This document shows, one piece after another, positions 50,735 to 60,348 of a DNA stretch of 64,000 nucleotides (position 1 is its first letter; each line of letters starts with the position of its first letter). The notes beneath the pieces were generated by a model. It did not search any database. It was not told the origin of the DNA and saw nothing but the letters and a program-made list of their open reading frames with translations. The stretch is taken from assembly GCA_944325075.1 (NCBI GenBank), contig CALUYU010000001.1, positions 62,001 to 126,000 of the forward strand, written 5' to 3'. The position numbers were made by a program, and so were the translations under genes. This DNA is from Candidatus Gastranaerophilales bacterium (lineage in GTDB: Bacteria > Cyanobacteriota > Vampirovibrionia > Gastranaerophilales > Gastranaerophilaceae).

Positions 50735-52597
50735 ATGGTTTGCACTTTGGAAAAAAACGCAGCAAAAACTATTGAAAAGGCATTAAAAGTTCTTGGAAAA
50801 AAGAATTTTGCATTTATTATGCATAGCGGAAGCTTTCCTTCAGCAGAAGGTGAAAATACCGGATTCGGTTCTGTAAATTCTAATGGCGGAAAAGAGATTA
50901 TTGATTGGGCCAGTGGAATTTTTAACTCAATCCAGCTTGGACCGGCCGGGAAAACAAAAAGTTGTGATTCTTCTCCTTATACAGGAACAATTTTTTCGGG
51001 AAATCCTCTCTTTATTGACTTAAAACAGCTTACTGGAAAAGAATGGGATAATATCTTATCTCTTGAAACTTATAATAATATTGTCGCAAATAACCCTAAC
51101 AAAAATACTAATAAAACAGCATATTCTTATATTTATAAAATGCAGGGTGAAGCTTTACGTGAAGCTTGGGAAAATTTTAAATCTAAAAATGATAAAAAGC
51201 TGATGAAAGAATTTTCTGTATTTAAAAGAGAAAATGATTCATGGCTTGATAAAGATAGTTTGTATGAGGCTTTATCTATTGAACATGGCAATGATTACTG
51301 GCCGCTGTGGGATTCTGAAACTGATAAAAATTTGTTTAACCCGAAATCTATTGAGCAGCAATTAGAATTTGGCAAACGTATTGAAGAAATTTCAAAAAAA
51401 TATGCTGATGAAATTGATTTTTATAAGTTTGTTCAATTTGTTCTCAGTAAACAAAATGAACAAACCCTTGAGTATGCAAAGAAAAAAGGGATTAAAATGA
51501 TTGCTGACCGTCAGGTTGCATTTTCTGACAGAGACTGCTGGGCTTATCAGTCGTTATTTCTTGAAGGTTGGATGCTTGGCTGTCCGCCGGACTATTTCTC
51601 AAAAGATGGTCAGGCATGGGGGTTCCCGGTTATGAACCCGGAAAAATTGTATAAAGCAGACGGTTCTCTTGATGACGGCGGGATTTTAATGAAAAATTTA
51701 TTCAAAAAAATGTTCAGAGAAAATCCGGGCGGTGTCAGAATTGACCATATTGTAGGTTTAATTGACCCTTGGGTTTATAAAGCCGGTAAAAAACCAAAAA
51801 TTGAGGAAGGTGCAGGAAGACTGTATTCTTCTCCAGAACATCCGTTTTTGAAAAAATTTGCTATTGCAACTATGGATGATTTGGATCTTGAGCTTGAGGC
51901 TGATAAAGAAAAACGTGTAAAAACTTTAACTCATAAGCAGATTAAGCTCTATGGCCGTCTTATTGAAAAAATTGTTATAGCAGCTGCCAAGGAAGAAGGC
52001 TTGGACAAGGATGCAATTGTGTGTGAAGATCTTGGAACTTTAACTAATCCGGTTGCGGCTGTTATGAAGGAATACGGTTTGCAGGGGATGAAGCTTACGC
52101 AGTTTACGGAACCTGAAAAGCCTGCTGACCCTTACCGTTATAAAAATATTGACGAAAAATGCTGGGCAATGGTTGGAACCCACGATAACCAGCCTATTAA
52201 AATGTGGGCTGATTCTATGGTAAATACCCATGAAGGATATTTACATGTCAAAAATCTTGTAGAAGATCTTTCTTTCCCGGATTGGCCGGATAAAGATGCG
52301 CTTATTGTCGAGATGACTAAGAATGCAGAATTTTTGGCTCAAACTAAGTTGGTTGAAATTTTCGCGTCTAAGGCTGAAAATATTCAAATTTTCTTTACGG
52401 ATTATTTCAATATTTATGATGTCTATAATCGTCCTGGCACTTCCGGAGATTCTAACTGGAGTTTGCGTTTGCCTGATAATTTTAAGTCGCTTTCGCCAAT
52501 TAACCTTGCAAATATTTTAAAACTTGCTATAATAGCCAGAGGTGAAAAATTTGCACAAAAAAATCATAAATTAATAGAAGAATTGAGTGAAATATAG
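50735..52597 (+). CDS. malQ: 4-alpha-glucanotransferase (GH77)
   Basis: MalQ (amylomaltase/disproportionating enzyme) moves alpha-1,4-glucan units between chains in glycogen or maltodextrin use. The 620-aa product shows GH77 motifs: SCDSSPYTGTIFSGNPLFIDLKQL, RVDH-type RIDHIVGLIDPW with the nucleophile Asp, DAIVCEDLGTLTNPV with the catalytic Glu, and VGTHDNQPI. It is longer than many bacterial forms and related to plant-type/atypical GH77. AAGGAGAAAGGG fixes ATG 50735. It ends two bases before the TPR-NHL gene. Confidence 0.92.
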   Translation: MVCTLEKNAAKTIEKALKVLGKKNFAFIMHSGSFPSAEGENTGFGSVNSNGGKEIIDWASGIFNSIQLGPAGKTKSCDSSPYTGTIFSGNPLFIDLKQLTGKEWDNILSLETYNNIVANNPNKNTNKTAYSYIYKMQGEALREAWENFKSKNDKKLMKEFSVFKRENDSWLDKDSLYEALSIEHGNDYWPLWDSETDKNLFNPKSIEQQLEFGKRIEEISKKYADEIDFYKFVQFVLSKQNEQTLEYAKKKGIKMIADRQVAFSDRDCWAYQSLFLEGWMLGCPPDYFSKDGQAWGFPVMNPEKLYKADGSLDDGGILMKNLFKKMFRENPGGVRIDHIVGLIDPWVYKAGKKPKIEEGAGRLYSSPEHPFLKKFAIATMDDLDLELEADKEKRVKTLTHKQIKLYGRLIEKIVIAAAKEEGLDKDAIVCEDLGTLTNPVAAVMKEYGLQGMKLTQFTEPEKPADPYRYKNIDEKCWAMVGTHDNQPIKMWADSMVNTHEGYLHVKNLVEDLSFPDWPDKDALIVEMTKNAEFLAQTKLVEIFASKAENIQIFFTDYFNIYDVYNRPGTSGDSNWSLRLPDNFKSLSPINLANILKLAIIARGEKFAQKNHKLIEELSEI

Positions 52598-52598
52598 T

Positions 52599-53441
52599 AT
52601 GATAAAAAAACTTGTAACAACCGCTTTTATTTTGGCAATATCATGCACAATTGCGTGTGCTGAGGTTAGTAATGAGGCTAAACTGCAATATAATAGAGGA
52701 GTGGATTTATACCGTCTCGGGCAGTTTGAACAGGCAGTAGATGCTTTTAAAAAGGCAATATCTATTGATGCAAACTATATTGATGCTTATTATAACCTTG
52801 GAGTTGTCTTGGAGCAGTTAAATGAAAATGATGAAGCGTTAAGTGTTTTCAAGCAGATTATTGTACGGAAACCAAGTGATTATGAGGCTGTGTATAATGC
52901 AGCCTCGCTAAGTGCAAGAATGGGACAGACAGAAAATGCCAAACAGTATCTTTCTATTATTCCGCAAAACAGTCCTATAATTCCTAAAGCTCAGGCACTT
53001 GCGGCTTCAATGAACACTGATTTGCAGACAATAAAAAAGGATTTTTCTGCTCAAACCGCAGCGTCTAAGCCGAAAATTCCGCAAACAAACGGGAATTATA
53101 CAAATATTTCAAGCCCGACCGGGATTACAACAGATAAAAATGGAAATCTCTATATTGCAAGTTTCGGCAGTAATTCTATAACAAAGATTACACCGGCCGG
53201 AGCAAGGAGTGTATTTGTTAAAAGTCCGAAACTTAACGGTCCTATAGATATTGCCTCAGACAATAACGGTAATATTTATGCAGCTAATTACAACAGTGAT
53301 AATGTTGTAAAAATTACGCCGGGCGGCACGATTACGCAGCTCCTTGGAAATGTGAAAAAACCATATTGTTTACATATTGATGAGGGCATGTTATTTGTGT
53401 CTTCTCAGGGAACAAATACTGTTATACGTTATAAACTCTAA
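52599..53441 (+). CDS. Exported TPR plus NHL-type beta-propeller protein
   Basis: A signal peptide (MIKKLVTTAFILAISCTIACA) is followed by two to three TPR units (KLQYNRGVDLYRLGQFEQAVDAFKKAISIDANYIDAYYNLGVVLEQL) and then by propeller blades of the NHL/streptogramin-lyase type: PTGITTDKNGNLYIASFGSNSITKITP and PIDIASDNNGNIYAANYNSDNVVKITP. Only about three blades are present, fewer than a closed propeller needs. An upstream ATG-like start lies inside malQ. Function unknown, probably protein binding in the periplasm. Confidence 0.8.
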   Translation: MIKKLVTTAFILAISCTIACAEVSNEAKLQYNRGVDLYRLGQFEQAVDAFKKAISIDANYIDAYYNLGVVLEQLNENDEALSVFKQIIVRKPSDYEAVYNAASLSARMGQTENAKQYLSIIPQNSPIIPKAQALAASMNTDLQTIKKDFSAQTAASKPKIPQTNGNYTNISSPTGITTDKNGNLYIASFGSNSITKITPAGARSVFVKSPKLNGPIDIASDNNGNIYAANYNSDNVVKITPGGTITQLLGNVKKPYCLHIDEGMLFVSSQGTNTVIRYKL

Positions 53442-53824
53442 AAAGTGTTTTCACGTAAGCCTTTAGGGAATTTAACTATTTGCTTAATTCTTTTTCCTGC
53501 TGAGTTAAATAAATCTAAATACCATTCGCAAAAACCTGGAACACCATTATAAAGAATCTGTAATAGCGTTTCATCCTGGCCTTTTTTTTTGGAGTATAAT
53601 GAACGGGATGATGTTTCCGGATCGTATTTGATTATTTTAATTTCTCCGTTCTTTTCGTATGAATGAAAGATATATTTCCCTTTATTGTATCCTGAGGTGT
53701 ATACTGTTAATGAGGAAACTTTTTTATTGTCTGCTATATTCCTTTTGATGTAGCTGACACTGTTTTTATATTGTCTTATATTTGTTATGTATTTTCGCGG
53801 GGCGGTTTGTATTTTTAAATTCAT
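53438..53824 (-). CDS. Unknown basic protein, 128 aa
   Basis: TGGAGG precedes ATG 53824. The product is basic with many Lys and Tyr (YITNIRQYKNSVSYIKRN, SGYNKGKYIFHSYEKNG) and ends with WYLDLFNSAGKRIKQIVKFPKG; the order of strands suggests a small beta-rich fold. No signal peptide. It overlaps the TPR-NHL gene tail to tail by 4 bases. I recognise no family. Confidence 0.65.
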   Translation of the reverse strand: MNLKIQTAPRKYITNIRQYKNSVSYIKRNIADNKKVSSLTVYTSGYNKGKYIFHSYEKNGEIKIIKYDPETSSRSLYSKKKGQDETLLQILYNGVPGFCEWYLDLFNSAGKRIKQIVKFPKGLRENTF

Positions 53825-53906
53825 ATTTCCTCCATTTTGCTATTTTCAAGATTAATAAAAACTATAAAAATTTTTTTTTTGCTACCATATAAAAAATAAT
53901 TCTTAG

Positions 53907-53935
53907 TTGACATAAAATTCAAAAATAACTAAAAT
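53907..53935 (+). promoter_or_regulatory. Consensus promoter giving a leaderless folK mRNA
   Basis: TTGACA (53907-53912), 17-base spacer, TAAAAT (53930-53935), then exactly six bases and ATG 53942. No Shine-Dalgarno. This is the clearest leaderless unit in the window. Confidence 0.8.
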
Positions 53936-53941
53936 ATTGGT

Positions 53942-54448
53942 ATGACAATAGTATATTTAAGCTTAGGTTCAAATATAGGTGACAGAATAGGTTATATTCA
54001 GCAGGCTACAAGCTTGTTGAATTTGACCGATAATATTACAATAATCAGAACGTCAGCGTTTTATGAAACAGAGCCTTGGGGAATGTCTACAAAGACATGG
54101 TTTGTTAATGCGGTTATTGAACTTAAGACTTCATTGTCTCCGGAAAAATTGCTGGATGAATGCAAAAGGATTGAAAAGCAGCTTGGGCGTTCTGAAACTG
54201 AAAAAAACGGTTATGCTGACAGGACTATAGATATTGATATATTATTTTACGGCAAAGAAATTATTAATGAAAAAAATCTTGTTATTCCGCATAAATTTTT
54301 GCATTTAAGAGCTTTTACTCTTGTGCCTTTGCTTGAATTAATTCCTGATTTTGAGCATCCGGTCTTGCATAAAACGATAAGTGAATTACATAATGATTTG
54401 GAAAATCCTGAGATAGTATTTTTGTATGGAACAAGAGTTGATATATAA
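53942..54448 (+). CDS. folK: HPPK, 6-hydroxymethyl-dihydropterin pyrophosphokinase
   Basis: HPPK transfers pyrophosphate from ATP to the pterin in folate synthesis. Seen are SLGSNIGDR (start), TSAFYETEPWG, the long KRIEKQLGR helix and the signature RTIDIDILFYG with the metal-binding Asp pair. The 168-aa length is normal. The end overlaps the flavoprotein gene by 23 bases. folP is not in the window. Confidence 0.96.
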   Translation: MTIVYLSLGSNIGDRIGYIQQATSLLNLTDNITIIRTSAFYETEPWGMSTKTWFVNAVIELKTSLSPEKLLDECKRIEKQLGRSETEKNGYADRTIDIDILFYGKEIINEKNLVIPHKFLHLRAFTLVPLLELIPDFEHPVLHKTISELHNDLENPEIVFLYGTRVDI

Positions 54449-55571
54449 TATAGCAGTTATTGGCGGGGGGCCGGCAGGATGTTTTTGTGCATATTTGCTC
54501 CAAAACGATTTTAATGTATCTCTGTTTGAGGCTGATGAGCCTTTAAAAACCTTATTACCTACCGGCGGCGGAAGATGTAATCTTGCGCATTATGAGTTTG
54601 ATTTTAGGGAACTTGCAAAAAATTATCCGCGCGGGGAAAAATTTTTATATTCGGTTTTCTCAAGATTTGCGACAGCTGAAACGCTTGAGTTTTTCAGGAA
54701 CATTGGTGTAGAAACTTTCGTACAGGATGATTTGAGGGTTTTTCCTATATCTGAGTCGTCTGCCGATGTTAGGGAAAAATTTTTAAAAAATTTGAAAAAA
54801 GTTAAGATAATAAAAGAAAAAGTTACCGGTATAAATAAGGCTCCTCTTGGTGTTGTAACCAATCGGGGGATTTATAATTATGATAGAATTATAATTGCAA
54901 TCGGCGGTCACGGGAATTTTATTATTGTAAAGAATTTGGGGCATAATATAATTGAGCCGCGTCCTGCTTTAACAGCTTTAAAAACTGTTGAAAATCTGAG
55001 TTCTCTTGCCGGTGTCAGCATAAAAAATGTTCATGCATGCGGTATTACTGATGATATTCTGTTTACGCATAAAGGTATTTCCGGGCCGCTTGTTTATAAG
55101 ATTTCTTCAGTTAAAGCAAGAGACCAGTTTCCATATAAAATTTCTTTTGATATGACAGTAGATATAGATCTTCAGTCAATGTTAAACTCTAATCCGCATA
55201 AAAGTATTAAGAATTTAATTGCTGAATTTGTGCCAAAATCGTTTTCAGAATTTATTTTACAAAAATGCGGAATAGATTATGAGCGGAAATGTTATACAAT
55301 TGATGGAAAAACAAGAGATAAAATTCTTGAAAAGCTGCATAATTTTACAGTGACTGTTTCTTCTCCTTCCGGCGGAGGAGAGGTTGTGACCTGCGGCGGT
55401 GTTGATTTAGATGAAATTAATCCTAAAACTATGGAATCTAAAGTTGCTCCGGGAGTTTATTTTTGCGGTGAAGTTATGAATATAGACGGATTTTGTGGCG
55501 GATTTAACCTTCAAAACTGTTGGTCTACTGCATACTGCGTTGCATCTGCCATTAAAAATTCAGTTGTTTAA
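54426..55571 (+). CDS. HI0933/YhiN-type NAD(P)/FAD-dependent oxidoreductase
   Basis: The FAD-binding start IAVIGGGPAGCFCAYLL is followed by LLPTGGGRCNLAHYE, the signature of the HI0933/YhiN flavoproteins, then IIIAIGGHGNF and the C-terminal YFCGEVMNIDGFCGGFNLQNCWSTAYCVA. BaiN-like members act on bile-acid intermediates, but most are uncharacterised. It starts inside folK (23-base overlap) and has no separate promoter. Confidence 0.9.
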   Translation: MEQELIYNIAVIGGGPAGCFCAYLLQNDFNVSLFEADEPLKTLLPTGGGRCNLAHYEFDFRELAKNYPRGEKFLYSVFSRFATAETLEFFRNIGVETFVQDDLRVFPISESSADVREKFLKNLKKVKIIKEKVTGINKAPLGVVTNRGIYNYDRIIIAIGGHGNFIIVKNLGHNIIEPRPALTALKTVENLSSLAGVSIKNVHACGITDDILFTHKGISGPLVYKISSVKARDQFPYKISFDMTVDIDLQSMLNSNPHKSIKNLIAEFVPKSFSEFILQKCGIDYERKCYTIDGKTRDKILEKLHNFTVTVSSPSGGGEVVTCGGVDLDEINPKTMESKVAPGVYFCGEVMNIDGFCGGFNLQNCWSTAYCVASAIKNSVV

Positions 55572-55721
55572 AAAATTTTGTTTGTGAAATTGTGAGCGGT
55601 ATCCGGACTTCTTTTCTCTATCGGTCTTGTCGCCTGTCGGTTTGACCTTTGGTGTTGCCTTGCCCGAATTTTGTCTGCCATGTTTTATGTTAGGCGGCTG
55701 TAGTTTATTAACAAGAGATAA
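55572..55721. other. Convergent gap, locally GC-richer, no clear gene
   Basis: The 150 bases between the flavoprotein and ftsQ tails are richer in G+C than their surroundings. On the minus strand the ftsQ frame stays open past its stop and gives a basic, Lys/Thr-rich sequence; another frame gives 37 codons from ATG 55681 without a ribosome site. Neither is convincing. Confidence 0.4.
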
Positions 55722-56588
55722 TTATTCGAGTTTTAAGTAATTTACTTTTTCCCAGCTTAAGTCAAGGTATTGAACTTTTGCATCAACAAGTTTTACCTGA
55801 GGTAGAATTGACGGAATACGTTTTATGCGTTCATACACACCTCCGTCAAGTTTTCCTAATCTTATGTTTACTGTTTTAATCTTTACAAAAACATTATTAG
55901 GATTTCTCATATCAATATATTCTACCGGTTCTTTGGAATAGTTTTCTACATATTTTGCAATTTTTTGTATTTCGTTAATCTTTTTGATATTCCATTTAGT
56001 ATAATCGTCGCCTTTGTTGCCGAACGAAAGAACTTTTATTGTTTTAATGCCCGGATCCATTGGCATAAATTCGTGCCCAAGCAATACTCCGTCTTCTGTG
56101 TATGCTGCTACCGGTGGAACTTTTTCTGAAGGCGCAATAGATATTACCGGATTTCTTTCCTTTACAATTATCTGTAATCTTGCAGGAAATGCATATCTTC
56201 TTATGTAAACATCCTCTATTGGCGGAAGTTTTTTTATATCCCGTTCTATATCTGCTGTTTTCATCATATATATCGGAACATCAGGCACCTGATGAAGTTT
56301 TAAAAATGCCAAAATCCTATGAGGTTTAACTATTCTGTTGTTTTCTATGATAATAGTATTATTGTTTGCGGTTGTGTATGCTTTTTTACTTAAATACCAT
56401 TGAGGCATTTTGGAGACATATATAAATGCAAATATCAGAAAGATCGTCATGAAAAAGCGAAAAGACTTTCGGAAAATAGTCTGCTTGCGCCGGCCCTTTC
56501 GCACTTTGCGCGACTTCCGGACTTTTTTGACTAATTTTGCCGGATCAATAACCTCTTCTTCTTGAATTTCATGTTTATGATCTTCCAT
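55722..56588 (-). CDS. ftsQ: FtsQ/DivIB-type division protein
   Basis: The layout is that of FtsQ: a basic cytoplasmic start (about 1-45, KKVRKSRKVRKGRRKQTIFRKS), one membrane helix (about 46-64), a POTRA domain (about 85-160, HRILAFLKLHQVPDVPIYMMKTADIERDIKKLPPIEDVYIRRYAFPARLQIIVKERNPV) and a beta domain. FtsQ links early and late divisome proteins. It is last in a murC-murB-ddl-ftsQ order, the dcw arrangement, 7 bases after ddl. ftsA and ftsZ do not follow. Confidence 0.9.
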   Translation of the reverse strand: MEDHKHEIQEEEVIDPAKLVKKVRKSRKVRKGRRKQTIFRKSFRFFMTIFLIFAFIYVSKMPQWYLSKKAYTTANNNTIIIENNRIVKPHRILAFLKLHQVPDVPIYMMKTADIERDIKKLPPIEDVYIRRYAFPARLQIIVKERNPVISIAPSEKVPPVAAYTEDGVLLGHEFMPMDPGIKTIKVLSFGNKGDDYTKWNIKKINEIQKIAKYVENYSKEPVEYIDMRNPNNVFVKIKTVNIRLGKLDGGVYERIKRIPSILPQVKLVDAKVQYLDLSWEKVNYLKLE

Positions 56589-56595
56589 TTTTACC

Positions 56596-57549
56596 TTATT
56601 TATTTAAACCTACACTGTTTAAAATTAATAATACTAATTCATCGTAATTTATATCCATTGCAGCGGCCTGAGCAGGCAGATCACTGGTTTCGGTCATTCC
56701 CGGGCTTGTATTTATTTCAAGGAAATACGGTTCATCATCTTTAACCATAAAATCTACTCTGGAGACTCCGGAGCAGCCGGCCGTTTCATGAGCTTTTACC
56801 GCAATCTCTTTAATTTTTTTTGTGGCTTGTGCTGATAAGGTTGTTGAAGGAACGATAAAATCAGACATCCCTTTTGTATATTTTGCCTCAAAATCATACC
56901 ATTCATTTTTCGGTCTTATTTCCAAGATTTCTGTAGCAAAAGCTTTCCCTTCATTTTCCAGTACCCCGACTGTTATGAAAAATCCGTCAATAAATTCTTC
57001 TATTAAAACATCAGAATTAAATTTTACAGCTTCTTCATAAGCCGGAACAAGTTCTTCTGGAGTGTTAACTTTTGTCATTCCAAAACTTGAACCTTCACAA
57101 ACCGGTTTTGTGATTAGCGGGTATCTTAAGCCTTCACAAGCTTTTACTACATCTTCGCCATGTTTTACAAAAACTGATTTGATAAGCGGTATGTCTTTGC
57201 ATGTTGAAAGCACTCTTTTAGTATACTCTTTATTCATACAAATTGAGCTTGCCATAACTCCGCAGCCGGCATACGGGATTTTTAAAATTTCTAAAACACC
57301 TTGAATACACCCGTCCTCTCCGTATTTGCCATGAAGAGCATTAAATGCGTATTCGTATTTGCCGTCAGCTAATTTCTGTGCAATATTTTTATCTACAACA
57401 ACTAATTCCGCATTGCTGTACCCTAATCTTTTTAAAGCCTCAAAACAGCCTTTTCCGGATCTCATAGAAATTTCCGCTTCCGATGACATTCCCCCGCACA
57501 GAACTGCTATTTTTGCATTTTTATCTACTTTATATTTAATATTTTGCAT
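56596..57549 (-). CDS. ddl: D-alanine-D-alanine ligase
   Basis: This ATP-grasp enzyme makes the D-Ala-D-Ala end of the peptidoglycan precursor. Seen: VLCGGMSSEAEISMRSG near the start, FNALHGKYGEDGCIQGVLEILKIPYAGCG, PLITKPVCEGSSFGMTKV, and the metal site EINTSPGMTETSDLPAQA. The Tyr in the active-site loop (YTKGMSDF, often YxxG) selects D-Ala. The start overlaps murB by 25 bases. Confidence 0.96.
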   Translation of the reverse strand: MQNIKYKVDKNAKIAVLCGGMSSEAEISMRSGKGCFEALKRLGYSNAELVVVDKNIAQKLADGKYEYAFNALHGKYGEDGCIQGVLEILKIPYAGCGVMASSICMNKEYTKRVLSTCKDIPLIKSVFVKHGEDVVKACEGLRYPLITKPVCEGSSFGMTKVNTPEELVPAYEEAVKFNSDVLIEEFIDGFFITVGVLENEGKAFATEILEIRPKNEWYDFEAKYTKGMSDFIVPSTTLSAQATKKIKEIAVKAHETAGCSGVSRVDFMVKDDEPYFLEINTSPGMTETSDLPAQAAAMDINYDELVLLILNSVGLNK

Positions 57550-58430
57550 AATTCAACCTCTCTTAAATTATTTCCTCCAAGAAATCTTACCTCTGGAGTA
57601 AGTTCAATTCCAAATTTTTCTTTTACACACTCATACATTTTGTACATAAGTTCTAAAACATCAAGAGAACTTCCTGATTTTGAATTTATAATGAAGTTTG
57701 CGTGGTTTTCCCAAACATGTACCCCTCCTGCTGCAAGTTTTTTTGCTCCGGCAGACTCAAGAAGGCGTCCGGCAGAATTCCCTTCCGGGTTTCTGAAAAC
57801 ACTTCCGCAGTTTGGCAGGGCTAAAGACGGCTGGTGTGATTTTCTAAAACCAAGATTCTCATCCATTTTTGCCTGAATTTCTTCCGCATTTTGAGGTGTA
57901 AGTTCAAACTCTGCTCCCAGTATAATTATTGGTTCCTTTTGGCAGACGGATGTTCTGTATGAAAACAGCATCTCGTCTTTGCTAAGTTCAAACAACCCTT
58001 TTTCACGGGAAAAGCATTTTACCTTGATAAGTTTGTCACTTATACATTGACCATGGGCTGAAGCGTTCATAAATACATTTCCGCCAAGAGATCCCGGAAA
58101 GCCAATCATAAATTCAAAACCGCTTAGGCCGTTTTTGGCTGCTGTTTGTGCAAGTTTCGGGCCTTTTACCCCGCAGCCGGTATATATTTTGCTGCCATTA
58201 ATGATGATTTCATTTATTCCGGTTGTGATTATAACTGCGCCGTCATATCCATTGCTTGAAACCAGGGTATTAGAAAGATTCCCGTAAACTTTTGCCTCAG
58301 GTTCATAATTATATATTTCAGCAAATTCTTCAATTGTTTTTGGAAAATATGCTTTTTTAATTTTCCCGCCGATTTTTAAGCTTGTAAGATTTTTTATATC
58401 AAAATTTTCTTTGACTTCAATGTCTAGCAT
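57525..58430 (-). CDS. murB: UDP-N-acetylenolpyruvoylglucosamine reductase
   Basis: MurB reduces the enolpyruvyl group to form UDP-MurNAc. FAD motifs are KAYGNLSNTLV-like VYGNLSNTLV, GFPGSLGGNVFMNASAHG and FSYRTSVCQKEP; the late GSVFRNPEGNSAGRLLESAG with its Ser and the Glu of ELTPEVRFLG complete the site. At 301 aa it has the short (type II) form. It overlaps murC by 14 and ddl by 25 bases. Confidence 0.96.
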   Translation of the reverse strand: MLDIEVKENFDIKNLTSLKIGGKIKKAYFPKTIEEFAEIYNYEPEAKVYGNLSNTLVSSNGYDGAVIITTGINEIIINGSKIYTGCGVKGPKLAQTAAKNGLSGFEFMIGFPGSLGGNVFMNASAHGQCISDKLIKVKCFSREKGLFELSKDEMLFSYRTSVCQKEPIIILGAEFELTPQNAEEIQAKMDENLGFRKSHQPSLALPNCGSVFRNPEGNSAGRLLESAGAKKLAAGGVHVWENHANFIINSKSGSSLDVLELMYKMYECVKEKFGIELTPEVRFLGGNNLREVELCKILNIK

Positions 58431-59802
58431 TAACGACCTCTTTGCTTAATTTCAGAAGTTCTTTGCCTAACATGTTTATACTGCCGGCTCCAAGCCCTAT
58501 TAATAAATCTCCCTTTTTCAGAGAAGGAAGTATTTGTTTTGCAACTTCATTCATATCTCCCGCTACATACTGGCAAGGAATTGATAGTTTATCAGACAAA
58601 TCATTTACAAAGTTTTTTGAATTTATGCCCTCAATCGGATCCTCAGATGCTGCATAAACATCTGTTACTATAACTTTGTCTACATTATCAAATGCATTTA
58701 AAAATTCATTCCATAGATTTTTCAACCTTGTGTACCTGTGAGGCTGGAAAACAGCTATTATATTTTTATCCTTAAATCCGCTTGCAGCAGATAATGTTGC
58801 TTTAATTTCCGTCGGATGGTGCGCATAGTCGTCATATACTGATATCCCGTCAAATTCTCCAACCTTTTGGAATCTTCTGCCCATCCCGGTAAATGTTGCA
58901 AAATGCGGTTTAATAATATCGATATCAATTCCGGCCTGGTGAAGGCTTGCAAATACAGACAAAGAATTATATACATTATGCCGGCCTTTTAAGATTATTT
59001 TTAAATCTGTTAAAAGTTTTCCTTTGAAGTAAATATCAAATGTAGTACAATCTTCATTATATTCTATATTTGCAGCGTAATAATCTGCACTGCTGTCATC
59101 AAGTCCAAACGTCATTGTCTTGTGGCTGTTAAGATTTTTTGAGGCTTTGCAGTCGCTGTTTACAAGTACAACTCCGTTATCAGGCATTTTTGAAATAAAT
59201 TGTTCAAATGTTTCAAGTATGGAATCAAGTCCTTTTTTATAAAAATCGAGATGATCAGCCTCCAGATTATTAACTACACATATATTCGGAACATATTTAA
59301 CAATAGTTCCATCGCTTTCGTCCAGCTCGGCAATGAAAAAGCGTCCGTTCTGGCAGCTTGCGTTTGTATCAAGCTCGGGAATTATCCCGCCTACAACATA
59401 TGATGGTTTTAATCCTGCTTTTTCCAAAATATATGAGCTTAATCCGCTGGTTGTTGTTTTTCCGTGTGTGCCTGAATATCCCAGGAAAAATTTACCATCA
59501 CGGGATATTTCCGCAAGCAGATCTGATCTGTGATATATTGGAAGTCCCAGTTCTTTCGCTCTGATAATTTCAGGGTTACTATCTCTTATGGCTGTGCTGG
59601 CTATAACTATGCAATCATCGGGCACGTTATCCGCATTATGGCCTATATAAACTTTTGCACCTAATTCTTTTACTTGTTTTACATATTTGCTTTCACAAAC
59701 ATCCGAGCCTGATACCTGGCATCCTTTTTCTAGTAAATATTTTGCGAGCCCGCTCATTCCGACTCCGCCAATTGCTATAAAATGATATTTCTTCTTATTC
59801 AA
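58417..59802 (-). CDS. murC: UDP-N-acetylmuramate-L-alanine ligase
   Basis: MurC adds the first amino acid to UDP-MurNAc. The Rossmann start HFIAIGGVGMSGLAKYLL is followed by the ATP loop GYSGTHGKTTTSG, AELDESDGTIVKY, NNLEADHLDFY and DYAHHPTEIKATL. The length (461 aa) is typical. The start is TTG 59802 with TTAGGAA about 8 bases away; no better ATG exists. It heads the mur-ddl-ftsQ operon. Confidence 0.96.
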   Translation of the reverse strand: MNKKKYHFIAIGGVGMSGLAKYLLEKGCQVSGSDVCESKYVKQVKELGAKVYIGHNADNVPDDCIVIASTAIRDSNPEIIRAKELGLPIYHRSDLLAEISRDGKFFLGYSGTHGKTTTSGLSSYILEKAGLKPSYVVGGIIPELDTNASCQNGRFFIAELDESDGTIVKYVPNICVVNNLEADHLDFYKKGLDSILETFEQFISKMPDNGVVLVNSDCKASKNLNSHKTMTFGLDDSSADYYAANIEYNEDCTTFDIYFKGKLLTDLKIILKGRHNVYNSLSVFASLHQAGIDIDIIKPHFATFTGMGRRFQKVGEFDGISVYDDYAHHPTEIKATLSAASGFKDKNIIAVFQPHRYTRLKNLWNEFLNAFDNVDKVIVTDVYAASEDPIEGINSKNFVNDLSDKLSIPCQYVAGDMNEVAKQILPSLKKGDLLIGLGAGSINMLGKELLKLSKEVVNARH

Positions 59803-59952
59803 AACTTATATTCCTAACCAATTAATAATGTAACATTTCAATTATAATACATAAAAATTTTTACGTCTGAATTTTTATCAATTATTTACATTTAAATTGG
59901 AAATTTAATTTTTTCCACGTGGGGTAGCTGGCGGCGGAGTGAGTGTAGACTA

Positions 59953-60276
59953 TTAATATTGGAAAAAACGATCAAAGTCTACATCATCAAAGTTGCACAG
60001 AAGTCTGTATACATCATCATTCTCATCTATTCTTTGAAAGTTGTAGTCATCAAATTTCCAATATTTAGGTTTAATTCCTATGACACGAACAATACCGGCA
60101 TCTTTTAAAATTGTAAGTTTTTTCTTAACGGTTTCCAGCGGCAGCTCAACGCGTTTGGCAAGTTCTACTGCGGTAATCCCTTTTTCGCTGCTGCATTTTT
60201 CCGGCGTCATAAACATTAATTCCAAGCCGACTTTTTTTAATTCTTTATCTTCTGTTTCTAGCTCATAATCATACAT
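59953..60276 (-). CDS. Small winged-helix regulator
   Basis: The 107-aa product has an acidic start, a helix-turn-helix (about 32-70: KGITAVELAKRVELPLETVKKKLTILKDAGIVRVIG) of the ArsR/MarR-like winged type, and an acidic C-terminal end (DENDDVYRLLCNFDDVDFDRFF). No metal-binding Cys motif is visible. The target is unknown. A TATTAT box lies six bases before the ATG and no Shine-Dalgarno is seen. The 150-base gap to murC contains CCACGTGG but no gene. Confidence 0.8.
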   Translation of the reverse strand: MYDYELETEDKELKKVGLELMFMTPEKCSSEKGITAVELAKRVELPLETVKKKLTILKDAGIVRVIGIKPKYWKFDDYNFQRIDENDDVYRLLCNFDDVDFDRFFQY

Positions 60277-60282
60277 AATTTC

Positions 60283-60288
60283 ATAATA
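60283..60288 (-). promoter_or_regulatory. -10 box, leaderless start of the wHTH gene
   Basis: TATTAT on the minus strand ends six bases before ATG 60276. Confidence 0.5.
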
Positions 60289-60348
60289 ATAAAAAAATGA
60301 AAAAATTTTATCATATCTTTAGAGGGTTTGGGAAGTTTAAGATTATAT

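Noticed and set aside
55568-55681. 37-codon frame behind ftsQ (minus)
   Set aside because: It has no ribosome site, overlaps the flavoprotein stop, and its composition is unlike the neighbours.
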